The translations under genes and the position numbers were made by a program. The notes beneath the pieces were generated by a model that made no database searches, had not been told where the DNA came from, and worked only from the letters and a program-made list of their open reading frames with translations. Below are positions 19,307 through 29,000 of a stretch of DNA of 64,000 nucleotides, piece by piece. Position 1 is the first letter of the stretch; each line of letters opens with the position of its first letter. The DNA is from Methanobacteriaceae archaeon (GTDB taxonomy: Archaea; Methanobacteriota; Methanobacteria; Methanobacteriales; Methanobacteriaceae): the NCBI GenBank assembly GCA_013403005.1, contig JACBOA010000007.1, positions 1 to 64,000 on the forward strand. Reading direction: 5' to 3'.

Positions 19307-19936
19307 ATGAGAATAGAAGAAATTGAAAATAACAAGGTTCCAGAGGGCCATGTGACTCTAGTTGGCTTGGGAAGACTGGGCATACGTACCGGACTTAACC
19401 TGGTTCAAACCCACCGGGGAGGTCCTCAAACAATAACTGCCATTGATTCCCAGAAAATCTCACAAGGGGATGTAATCTTCAGAATCCTGGGAGGAAAACT
19501 GGGACAATACAAAGTGGATCTTTTACGTGAATTCAGAGGAATTAAAGAGGTAATACCCATCCGCGAAGACATTAACCTGACAAATTTAGGTTTAATCAAG
19601 GGAGATGTGGTTTGTGTGGAAATAGCCGGGGGAAATACCATACCTACCACGGCAGCCATCATAAAAAAGGCCCATATGATTGGTGCCACTACCATAAGCA
19701 CGGCGGGAGTATTTGGTGTAGGGGAAGAGGAAATAGAAGTACTGGAGATTTCCCAAGCAGATTCGAATAATCCGGTTGTCAATGAGTTAAAACAGGCTGG
19801 AATTGAAGAAAACCACACCATCATAACCACGGGAAAGTTCATAAAAGACCCGGAACCAGTAACTCCCTATGTACTGCAGGAAATTGCTGATATAATGACT
19901 AAGGAAATCTTAAAATCCTTAAAGATGAGGAAATGA
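19307..19936 (+). CDS. hcgE: HcgE, E1-like adenylating enzyme of FeGP synthesis
   Basis: 209 residues of the ThiF/MoeB/E1 fold: VTLVGLGRLGIRTGLNLV is the nucleotide-binding loop, and ITAIDSQKISQGDVIFR the next strand. HcgE adenylates the carboxylate of the guanylylpyridinol precursor before HcgF forms its thioester. It is preceded by GAGGGTG and lies 55 bases before hcgF. Confidence 0.9.
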   Translation: MRIEEIENNKVPEGHVTLVGLGRLGIRTGLNLVQTHRGGPQTITAIDSQKISQGDVIFRILGGKLGQYKVDLLREFRGIKEVIPIREDINLTNLGLIKGDVVCVEIAGGNTIPTTAAIIKKAHMIGATTISTAGVFGVGEEEIEVLEISQADSNNPVVNELKQAGIEENHTIITTGKFIKDPEPVTPYVLQEIADIMTKEILKSLKMRK

Positions 19937-19991
19937 AAGGAATGAATTATTGGAAATAATTATTCAGTAAATTTGTATTAGAGGGAATTCA

Positions 19992-20501
19992 ATGACTCTG
20001 AAAATTGCCACAGCCGAGTGTTTCACCCATGGAATAGTAGCCCGCGAAATACATGCCTGGGCCCAGGGTTATCAGGGAGAATTCGGTCCAAATGTACTGA
20101 AGCCAGATAGCATAGATAAACTCCAAGGTGAGGTCCTGCTTCTGTGTGGACTGTTCATTCCCACACTCAGTGCACTTAAAACAGTTCTGAAGGTTGATGC
20201 TCCTGAACCTGCTGAATTGAAGAGAGGAATAAAGGTTTACTATGAAGAAGAGGATCAGGAGGTGGCAGTATTAATGGCTCAAGCTGTTAAAGACATATCA
20301 GGGGCGGATATAGGTATCGGAACCACCGCTGGGATTGGTAAGGGAGGAATTGCCATAGCGGGCGATGAATTCACAGTTCGAGCTACTTCTGATGTATACG
20401 CAGATCTGCTAATGCCTGACTCAGAGCAGCTTCTTTTGAGACAGAAATCCGGTGTAGAAAAAACCTTGCTTCTTCTGGAAGAGATTTTAGCTCCTGAATA
20501 A
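19992..20501 (+). CDS. hcgF: HcgF, thioester-forming protein of FeGP synthesis
   Basis: 169 residues starting MTLKIATAECFTHG. Cys10 corresponds to the catalytic cysteine that forms a thioester with the guanylylpyridinol carboxylate, the precursor of the acyl-iron ligand. The GIGTTAGIGKGGIAIAG stretch near the middle is characteristic of the family. It ends the cofactor cluster; only hcgG is located elsewhere. Confidence 0.9.
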   Translation: MTLKIATAECFTHGIVAREIHAWAQGYQGEFGPNVLKPDSIDKLQGEVLLLCGLFIPTLSALKTVLKVDAPEPAELKRGIKVYYEEEDQEVAVLMAQAVKDISGADIGIGTTAGIGKGGIAIAGDEFTVRATSDVYADLLMPDSEQLLLRQKSGVEKTLLLLEEILAPE

Positions 20502-20716
20502 CTTTTAGTACAGAATAATTTGATGAAAGTCAAAATCGGAAAAAAATAATCTAATCTGTTAAATCTTTCTTATAAGATTCCCAGTTCCTAATATTCTATA
20601 ATAAGCTATATTCAAATAAAATAATATTATTATGTCTAAAATCAGTTCAGAACTTTTTTCCCAGTTAAAAAAAACTCTATTGGGCAGATTAAGATTTTAG
20701 AATTTTTTTGTTTTTT

Positions 20717-20844
20717 TGGGAACTGAAAGTTAATGGGTGGTGAACTCTTCATCAAAATTTCATCATTCAATAGTATCTTTCACCAAACAAATACAAATTA
20801 GGGCAAAGATTGTTTTCAAATATCGCTTAACTCCCAAAACTTTA
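20717..20844 (+). repeat. Two-copy intergenic element, copy B
   Basis: About 128 bases similar to 13078-13212; the core 20777-20827 matches copy A at 47 of 51 positions. It lies about 225 bases before operator site 2, in the same orientation to the downstream gene as copy A. Confidence 0.75.
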
Positions 20845-21069
20845 CAACTTCTTATTTTATAATCCCTAAAATTTCACTATTTTTTATAATTATATGGTCG
20901 TCTTATTAATCTCAAATCTGCAAATTTTAGGGTTAATAAAAGATTGAATTGTTTAAAACAATTTATTTGGTTTAATCAGGTTTTTTAGAGATTCTTACAA
21001 GTTTCTATTTGTATTTAGATTTAATTTTCAATCAACATGTTATTACTTTCAACCCTATTTTCCCGGTCA

Positions 21070-21104
21070 AAGTAATAATACAGTGTAGATCGAAAGTATT
21101 ATAT
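21070..21104. promoter_or_regulatory. Operator site 2 (chelatase-ECF operon)
   Basis: AAGTAATA (21070-21077), 19 bases, then TATTATAT (21097-21104). The right half with its flank, CGAAAGTATTATAT, is identical to that of site 7 before sppA. An everted perfect 10-base repeat (21040-21049 and 21069-21078) overlaps it. Confidence 0.6.
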
Positions 21105-21183
21105 TAAATGATTTGGTTACACTAGAAAGAGTGAAATAGATTTAGAATAGTATCAATCTTTATTAAAAATGGGAGTTACGATT

Positions 21184-22986
21184 ATGCATCATAAATTTGT
21201 TATTTTTCCATTCACTGCCATGGTGGGTCATGACATACTCAAAAAAGCTCTTCTAATCAATGCCATTGATCCATCAATTGGGGGAGTACTAATAAAAGGA
21301 GACAAGGGAACTGGAAAATCCACTTTCGTGCGTTCACTATCCTATTTACTGCCCCAGATAGAAATTGTGAAGGGGTGTGCTTTTAACTGCCATCCCTCTG
21401 ATTTGAAGTTAATGTGTGCTTCTTGTCAGGAAAAATACAAAGAAAAAGGAACTCTTCCCTCAGTTTCCAAGAGAATGGAAATAGTGGACCTCCCCATATC
21501 TGCCACTGAAGACATGGTAATTGGAACCATAAACATTAAAAAAGTTTTAAAAGACGGTGTTAAAGCGTTAGAGCCAGGTATTCTGGCAAGGGCAAATAGA
21601 AACATCCTCTACATCGATGAGGTGAACCTACTTGATGATCACCTGGTAAACGTGTTACTGGATTCTGCAGCCATGGGTGTGAACCTGGTGGAACGAGAGG
21701 GAATATCCATCTACCATCCCTCCAGATTTATCTTGGTCGGGACCATGAACCCTGAAGAAGGAGATCTGCGCCCGCAAATACTGGACAGATTCGGCTTGTC
21801 AGTTGAGGTCAGAGCCCTGGAATCAAAGGAAGAACGTCTTAAAATAATGCAGTACCGTAGAGAATTTGACCAGGATCCCTGGAAATTTGAACAGAAATTC
21901 AAATCACGTCAGGAACAACTGCAGGATGTCATTATAAATGCCCAAGAAATTCTACCCCAAGTCAAAGTTTCAAAGGAAATGATGGAGAAAATAGTGGAAA
22001 TCACCACCAGCCTGGGTATAAAAACCCATCGAGCAGATATCGTCATGGAAAAAACATCCCGCGCTCTGGCAGCACTGGATGGAAGGCGCGAAGTAATCGA
22101 AGAAGACCTGAAAGAGGCAGCTTTAATGGCATTAACCCACCGGATGAAACAGTTACCATTCCAGAAGGATGAACCCCTCACCCCGGAGACCATTGAAAAC
22201 CTGATACAGGGCGAACCTCCAGAAGAAGTTTTTGAAATTAATCGTGAGCGACAGCTGAAAAAGGATATCACCCGTCAGGAGGCCATGGGGGCAGTGCAGG
22301 GTAAAAACAGTTCCAAGGTCACAGGAAAAAGGGGAATGTACTTGAAGGCCAGGGATAGTAAAAAACCCACCAGCGTGGCAGTAGATGCCACTGTGCGCAA
22401 GGCAGCTCGGGAAAATAGTATTGGAGTCAAAGGAGAGTTGGTAATATTACCAGAGCATGTTATGGAAAAGGTCCGGGTCAGCAAGGGTGAATCCCTTTAC
22501 ATCATACTACTTGATTCATCATCTTCCATGAGCCTGGATAAAAAAATCGGGTTTGCTAAAAGCCTTTCCTGGCTCCTTCTCAAAGAATCTTACGAAAAAA
22601 AGAACCGTGTAGCTCTTTTATCCTTCCGGGGAGATGAGGCCGAGATTTTATCTCCACCCACCCGTGATGTGAATAAAATTGAAGAATCCCTGGAGAACCT
22701 GCCCACCGGAGGAAAAACACCACTTACTCCTGCCATTTATCAGGCCCTGGAAATGGCAAAACTGGAGAAAAAAGCAACCCCCACTTTGATTATAATTTCA
22801 GATGGCAGAGGGAACGTTTTCCTGGAGGATAATCTGGAAACAGATATCAAACTGATTTCTGAAATGATTGAAGGAGTAAATCTGGTATTTGTCAATGCCG
22901 AAACCAGAAATAGGAGCATAGGTGTTCTGGAGGATATTTCCACCACTCTAACCGCTGCACATTTTTATCTGGATGAAGTGGTGTGA
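21184..22986 (+). CDS. Magnesium/cobalt chelatase-type AAA+ ATPase with VWA domain (ChlI-ChlD fusion)
   Basis: About 600 residues. The N-terminal ChlI-type AAA+ domain has Walker A GDKGTGKST (near residue 37), a cysteine insert (GCAFNCHPS...CASC), Walker B NILYIDEVNLLD and sensor GTMNPEEGDLRPQILDRFGL. The C-terminal VWA domain has the metal site DSSSS (from residue 444), the threonine of GGKTPLTPA and ISDGRG. Such proteins are the ATPase partner of CobN/ChlH in metal insertion into tetrapyrroles. GGGAG (21171-21175) favours the ATG at 21184 over that at 21169. It heads an operon with an ECF importer and precedes CobN, which supports joint action. Confidence 0.9.
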   Translation: MHHKFVIFPFTAMVGHDILKKALLINAIDPSIGGVLIKGDKGTGKSTFVRSLSYLLPQIEIVKGCAFNCHPSDLKLMCASCQEKYKEKGTLPSVSKRMEIVDLPISATEDMVIGTINIKKVLKDGVKALEPGILARANRNILYIDEVNLLDDHLVNVLLDSAAMGVNLVEREGISIYHPSRFILVGTMNPEEGDLRPQILDRFGLSVEVRALESKEERLKIMQYRREFDQDPWKFEQKFKSRQEQLQDVIINAQEILPQVKVSKEMMEKIVEITTSLGIKTHRADIVMEKTSRALAALDGRREVIEEDLKEAALMALTHRMKQLPFQKDEPLTPETIENLIQGEPPEEVFEINRERQLKKDITRQEAMGAVQGKNSSKVTGKRGMYLKARDSKKPTSVAVDATVRKAARENSIGVKGELVILPEHVMEKVRVSKGESLYIILLDSSSSMSLDKKIGFAKSLSWLLLKESYEKKNRVALLSFRGDEAEILSPPTRDVNKIEESLENLPTGGKTPLTPAIYQALEMAKLEKKATPTLIIISDGRGNVFLEDNLETDIKLISEMIEGVNLVFVNAETRNRSIGVLEDISTTLTAAHFYLDEVV

Positions 22987-23102
22987 AAGTATAAATGCAA
23001 TCTTAAAGATTTACTGGACTTTAGATGGCCTTTGGAAATGATAAAACAGAATAAAACTAAAAAACTGAATAAAATCCACTAAAAATAAAAATGGAGATAA
23101 AT

Positions 23103-23654
23103 ATGAATCTACAAAAGTTTACCACCCGAGACCTGGCTTTTATTGGTATGATAATTGCTTTAATGTTCATTGTGCAGACCGTAACCATTCTGGGCATCTC
23201 TGCCCTAACACCCATAGAACCAGCTAAATCAGTGGCCTCAGCATTCTTTGTAAGCATTGTGATTGCCATTGGACTGGCTAAAGTAGGGAAGATAGGCACA
23301 TTCACCATTATTGGTGTGGTTAATGGGATAATATGCGGCTTTATCATGCCTGCATTTTTACCACTGCTTCCCACCACCATTCTGGGAGGATTAGCAGCTG
23401 ATGCAGTGACTAAGATCAAATTCAGCCAATACGGTTCCAGAAATTCTTTAATTGCAGCCTGCGGAGTTAACCAGTTTGTGGAAACCCTGGTGATCCTCAC
23501 TGTCCCCTTTTTATTCGGATTTTCACAGAACATCCTCACCCCTACCCTGATACTGGTTTCTGCACTCATCACCACCACCCTGGGTGCCCTGGGAGGCTGG
23601 GTTGGTTCTAGGATAGTTAAGGAACTCAAAAAAGCAGGGGCGATTGGCGAGTGA
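23103..23654 (+). CDS. ECF transporter substrate-binding (S) component
   Basis: About 183 residues with five or six hydrophobic segments (for example LAFIGMIIALMFIVQTVTIL and ILTPTLILVSALITTTLGALGGW). The compact membrane protein and the adjacent EcfT and double ATPase identify it as the S component. The substrate cannot be read from the sequence; the chelatase and CobN neighbours suggest a metal, corrinoid or precursor. TGGAG lies seven bases before the ATG at 23103. It overlaps the next gene by four bases. Confidence 0.8.
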   Translation: MNLQKFTTRDLAFIGMIIALMFIVQTVTILGISALTPIEPAKSVASAFFVSIVIAIGLAKVGKIGTFTIIGVVNGIICGFIMPAFLPLLPTTILGGLAADAVTKIKFSQYGSRNSLIAACGVNQFVETLVILTVPFLFGFSQNILTPTLILVSALITTTLGALGGWVGSRIVKELKKAGAIGE

Positions 23655-24427
23655 TCCTGGAGAGTCTTTTTTCACCATTCACCACAGATATAAATGAAGT
23701 AGACTCCATGGTGCACCGGCTGGACCCCCGCACCAAAATGGGACTTCTTCTAGGTGTAACTCTCCTATCAGTATATATGGAAAACATAATCCTGCTTTTA
23801 ACACTGGAAATATTGTTGCTATTATTAGCGATTATCTCCAGAACCTTTCGCAGCATGATACGATTTCTTTTACTTTTTTTCATCTTTGGCTTAATAGCTG
23901 TGGTGGCACTGGCTTTAATAACCGGAAATTTCAACTATTCTCTGGTGTCATTCAGTCCCTTTTTCGCCCGTTTCGGGGTGATGATCACTGCTGGACTGTT
24001 ATTCGCCTTAACCACATCTCCCAACAACCTGGCCCAGGCCCTGGAAAAGATGCGCTTTCCCCCAGCTTTAAGTTTCACCCTCACCATTACCCTCCGTTAC
24101 ATCCCCACCCTGGCCCGGGAAGCCGCTGCCATAATGAACGCCCTGAAGCTGCGGGGAATAAACCTGACCGCCTGGGACATCATCCGCAGACCATCTTACT
24201 TTTACCGGGGAATAATAATCCCCTTATTAATTCGCACCCTTAAACTATCAGATGAAATCGCCATCGCCGCTGAAAGTCGCGGATTTAAAGGTGGAGAAGG
24301 ACGATCCAGTTTGAAGACACTAAAAATAGGGGCTAACGACCTATTGTTCGCATTTTTCATTGCATCAGCCGCCTTTTCTCTGCTTTTAATAGATAAATCA
24401 TCTTTATTAGCAATACCTGGGGGCTGA
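23651..24427 (+). CDS. EcfT transmembrane component
   Basis: 258 residues. The EcfT signature segments that couple to the ATPases are present as LKLRGI and ESRGFKG, and the N-terminus has MVHRLDPRTKMGLLL. Several membrane helices follow. GTG at 23651 overlaps the stop of the S component. It couples ATP hydrolysis to substrate movement. Confidence 0.88.
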   Translation: MILESLFSPFTTDINEVDSMVHRLDPRTKMGLLLGVTLLSVYMENIILLLTLEILLLLLAIISRTFRSMIRFLLLFFIFGLIAVVALALITGNFNYSLVSFSPFFARFGVMITAGLLFALTTSPNNLAQALEKMRFPPALSFTLTITLRYIPTLAREAAAIMNALKLRGINLTAWDIIRRPSYFYRGIIIPLLIRTLKLSDEIAIAAESRGFKGGEGRSSLKTLKIGANDLLFAFFIASAAFSLLLIDKSSLLAIPGG

Positions 24428-24431
24428 TACC

Positions 24432-25892
24432 ATAGCTGAAGTTACAGTCAGTAATTTAACTTACCGTTACCCTCATAGCAAGCAGCCAGTCCTTAAAGAT
24501 GTTAACTTCAAAGTCAGAAAGGGTGAATTCATCTTTATCACAGGAAGAAGTGGCTGTGGCAAGTCCACCCTGGCCCGAACACTCAACGGAACCATACCCC
24601 ATATACTGGAGGGGGAAATGAGAGGCGAGGTCATAATTAAGGATAAAAACACTAAGGATTATCATGTTTCAGAAATTGCTCCATATTTGGGGTTTATTTT
24701 TCAAAATCCGGAGTCGCAATTTTTCACTCTACGCGTGGAGGATGAGGTGGCATTTGGCCCGGAGAACCTGGGATTGAATCCAGATGAGATTCATGAAAGG
24801 GTTACTGAGGCTCTGAAATATGTGAACATGCCCAGTTTCAGAAAACGTAACGTATTCAACCTTTCTGAAGGTCAGAAGCAGAGAGTAGCCGTAGCAGCCA
24901 ACCTGGCACTTAATCCAGAGGTACTGGTACTGGATGAACCCACCTCCAACCTGGATCCCCAGGGAGCCTTCGAACTTTTCCAGGTGCTTGAAAAACTGGA
25001 AAAAACAGGTAAAACAATTATACTAATCGACCACCGCACCCATTATGCCAGAAAACTCGCAGACCGGATTTTAATCATGGAAGATGGTAAAATCGTAAAG
25101 GAAGGAGGCCCTGAACTTTTAGATGATCCCCTTCTACGGGAAAAACATGGAATAAGGAATCCAAAACCGCCATCCACTTACAAATATCACTTGGAGGATG
25201 AAAATCATCAAAAAATGGGAAAAGCTGAAAATACGGTTCTTGAAGTAAAAAATATCACTTATCAGTATGGAAACGGATTCAGAATAGGGGATGTGTCATT
25301 TTCTCTGTTCGAAAAAGAGGTTCTGGGTATAAAAGGAGCTAATGGTTCGGGTAAGACCACCCTGGCCAAATTATTGGCCGGACTCATCAAACCATCCCAG
25401 GGAGAAATAAAATTTTCTCAGAACAGTAAAAAACTGCCTGTTGCCAGGAAACTGGGTATGGTTCTTCAAAATCCTGATCATCAGCTGTTCATGGACAGTG
25501 TATACACGGAACTATCCTTTGGATTACCCGAGTTAGGATTTAGCTCTCAGCAAATTAAGGAGCAAGTTGAAGAAGTTATAGATTCCATGAATCTCAAAAA
25601 ACTTAAAAATAGACATCCTCACTCTCTGAGTGGCGGTGAAAAGCAGAGAACACTAATATCTGCTTTAATGACTCGCAAACCTCAGATTTTAATCCTGGAT
25701 GAGCCCACCACAGGGATGGATAACTATCATATGAAACAGCTGGTAAAAGAAATTAAAAATCTCAGAAAAACAGGAATGGCAGTGATTTTAATTTCCCATG
25801 ATCAGGAATTCATACAAAAAGCAGCCACTAGAGTCATCACAATTTCCCATGGTCAGATCACCGATGATAAATACATGCATCAATTCACATAG
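24432..25892 (+). CDS. Fused double ECF ATPase (EcfA-EcfA')
   Basis: About 486 residues containing two complete ABC ATPase domains. The first has Walker A TGRSGCGKST (about residues 39-48), Q-loop FIFQNPESQ, signature LSEGQKQRVAVA and Walker B VLVLDEPTSN. The second has GANGSGKTT, VLQNPDHQL, LSGGEKQR and ILILDEPTTG. The first standard start codon in frame (ATG 24618) would remove the first Walker A, so translation must begin upstream. The frame opens at 24411 and has no ATG, GTG or TTG before 24618. ATA at 24432, eight bases after GGGGG, or CTG at 24417 are the only candidates. It energises the EcfT/S importer. Confidence 0.85.
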   Translation: MAEVTVSNLTYRYPHSKQPVLKDVNFKVRKGEFIFITGRSGCGKSTLARTLNGTIPHILEGEMRGEVIIKDKNTKDYHVSEIAPYLGFIFQNPESQFFTLRVEDEVAFGPENLGLNPDEIHERVTEALKYVNMPSFRKRNVFNLSEGQKQRVAVAANLALNPEVLVLDEPTSNLDPQGAFELFQVLEKLEKTGKTIILIDHRTHYARKLADRILIMEDGKIVKEGGPELLDDPLLREKHGIRNPKPPSTYKYHLEDENHQKMGKAENTVLEVKNITYQYGNGFRIGDVSFSLFEKEVLGIKGANGSGKTTLAKLLAGLIKPSQGEIKFSQNSKKLPVARKLGMVLQNPDHQLFMDSVYTELSFGLPELGFSSQQIKEQVEEVIDSMNLKKLKNRHPHSLSGGEKQRTLISALMTRKPQILILDEPTTGMDNYHMKQLVKEIKNLRKTGMAVILISHDQEFIQKAATRVITISHGQITDDKYMHQFT

Positions 25893-26097
25893 GTGATAAT
25901 GGATTAAATCAAACATGTAAGTTATTATAAAGGTTTTATTAAAAATTGAAAGGATAATTTGACTATCAAAGGTAGAAATCGGGGATTTATTAGAATATAA
26001 AAAGATTTAAATGAATGATTGAGATGAATCAAGGTTAATTTAATTCAAATTAATATTCTGAAGTTATGGATTAAATGGAAAATTAGAGGTATACTAT

Positions 26098-29000
26098 ATG
26101 AAAAAGATTCTGGCTCTAACCACCATTAACAACACTCTATCACTGAAGGATGCAGTGGAGAAAATTAAAAAGGAACATGGAGAACTGGTAAAAATAAGAA
26201 AGGTCTACCTGGAAGAATACGAGGATCCCACCATCTCCCTGGAGGATATTGAAAAAAGCATCAAACAATCGGACATTATCCTGGTTGACATCCGGGGAGA
26301 TATTCGTCTAGCCAGAGAATTACCTAAGCTCCTGGATGGTAAAGATAAAACCGTGGTGGTAACGGTGTGGGGCAGTCCCCAGATCCTGGCCATGACCAAA
26401 ATGGGTAATTTTAATGGTCAGGAAGTCATAAAAACCTTCCAAGCCCACGACATGGATCTGGATCATATTATCCGCTACCAGAAGCAGGATGAATTGCCAG
26501 GAAAGATGGATGAACTACTGGAAGATGAAGTCCGCCAAGATATGGAACTATGGCTCCAGTCCCTGGAATACTATGGGCAGAATGACTCAGAAAACCTTAA
26601 AAATTTCATATTATTCCTTTTAAAAAATTTTGCTGGTGTTGAAGGTCTGGGAGAGATTCCTCCCGCCATAGAACAACCCCTCTACGGTTTATACCTTCCT
26701 TATCAGGGCATCTACCAGGATATGGAGGAATATAAAAGGAGAATAAGATTCGATGATGAACTGCCCACGGTGGGTGTGCTGTTTTACGGGGGGATGCACT
26801 TTGATGACACCCGACCTCTGGCAGATGCACTCTTCGAACACCTCAGAGGGGATGCCAATGTCCTGGTGGTTTTCTCCCATGTGGAAAAGAACATCACTGC
26901 CATCAACGAGTACCTTAAAGATATCGATCTTTTCGTGAACTTGCAGTACTTCCAGATCAACGGAGGACCCATGGGTGGAAGTCCAGAACCCACTCTGAAA
27001 TTCTTCCAGAAAGTGGATGTTCCCTACCTCCTGAGCCTCCGTGGATACGAGACTGATGTGCATCAATGGCAGTCTGGTGAGCATGATCTCAGTCCCCTGG
27101 AAATTATTCTGGGAGTGACCATGCCTGAGCTGGATGGTGCCATTGAACCATTATTCACTGCAGGCCTGGAAACCATCCAGGATCCGGAAATGGGCCGGGT
27201 GAAGATCATCAAAGTCCTCCCGGACCGGATGGAAAAACAGGCGCAAAGGATCCGCAAATGGCTGAGTCTCAGGAAGAAAGAAAATAAAGATAAAAAAATA
27301 GCCATACTCACCTATAATTACCCCCCTGGTGAGGAGAACCTGGCAGGATCCGGATACCTGGATGTGTTTGCCAGTATGGAGATATTCCTAAAGCAACTCC
27401 AGGAGAATGGCTACCACTTTGATCTGCCTGATGAGAAACTCAAGGATTTATTCCTGAAAGAAGGAATCTTAAACAGCCCCAAATATCACCAGAAAACCGG
27501 GATAAAGATCCGGAAGGATGAATACATATCATGGTTCTTAAAACTCCCTGAAGATGTTCAGGTAATGGTAAAAAATCATTGGGGTGAACCCCCAGGAGAT
27601 ATTATGGTAGAGGGCGATAGAATCATCCTACCTGGAATAAATCTGGGCAACATTTTCTTAGGGGTGCAGCCCAGCCGGGGAGTGCATGAAAACCCGGAAG
27701 ATGCCTACCATGATAAGGAATTACCACCACACCACCAATACTTGGCATACTACTATTATCTGGAACATGTCTATGGGGCTGATGCACTCCTTCACTTCGG
27801 GATGCACGGAACCCTGGAATTCACTCCAGGAAAACAGGTGGGACTATCATCATCCTGCTTCCCTGACCTGCTAATCGGAACACTACCCCACATCTACTAT
27901 TACTGGGTGGGAAACACCTCAGAATCTACTATAGCCAAGAGGAGATCCTATGCCCAATGCATATCCCATGCATCACCACCCATGAAGAGCTCAGGACTAT
28001 ATGAGGATTACCTGAACCTGGAAGAACTCCTAAACCAGTACCAGGAAAATAAAGATGAGAAAACCCTTAAAATAATAGAAGAGATGGCTGAAAAACTCCA
28101 CCTGCCCCTAAGTGCGGATGAAATCTCAAAGGAACTCTACCGAATGAAAAAAAGACTAATACCTCATGGCCTGCACGTCTTAGATTATAAACCTAACCAG
28201 GAACAACTTACAGACTATCTTCTAGGAGTTTTAAGAATAGAACGCCAATATCCGTCCATATTGAAACTGGTTGCTGAGGCTATTGAAGAAGATGAGACAG
28301 AAAAAACACAACAAACTAGGATAAATGAGTCCCAACTTGAAGATGAGGCAAAAATAGTCATTAAATCATTAATTAAAGAAAATTCATTAAGCAAGGTAAG
28401 TTCCAGGTTAGAAGACACCTTAGAAGAGAACGCCTCAGGTAAAGGAGAACCTCAGACTAAAGGAAATATCCTTCCCCATCTTCCCGACGGGTATGTGGAA
28501 TATGTGCAGGGAATAATCGCCAATATAGATGGTTCCCAGGAATCTCAGGGTTTATTAAAGGCTCTTGAAGGGCGATACATCACACCCTGCCGTGGAGGGG
28601 ATCCTATCCGGGATCCAGATGTGTATCCCACGGGGAGGGCCATGTATGCCTTTGATCCCCGGCAGATACCTACAGTGGCTGCTGAAAGCCGGGGGCAGAT
28701 GGCAGCAGAACTCTTAATAAAATCTTACCTGGAAGAACATGGTACTTATCCAGAGAGGGTGGGAATAGTATTGTGGGGTTTTGAAACCCTTAAAACCGGA
28801 GGAGACACCATCGCCACCATCCTGGCTCTATTGGGAATGCGTATCAAACACCAGAAAGGGGCCTGGTTTAAGAACATAGAGGTGATACCTTTAGAAGAAC
28901 TGGGAAGGCCCAGAATCGATGTAACTATTACTATATGCGGTATATTCAGGGATACTCTGGCCACCCATATTGACTTTATCAACCGGGCAGTTCGCAGGGT

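Larger units (their letters stand above)
20502..21183. other. Non-coding region between hcgF and the chelatase-ECF operon
   Basis: About 680 AT-rich bases. It holds copy B of the two-copy element (20717-20844), an everted perfect repeat TTATTACTTT (21040-21049) / AAAGTAATAA (21069-21078), and operator site 2 (21070-21104). I see no gene. Confidence 0.65.
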
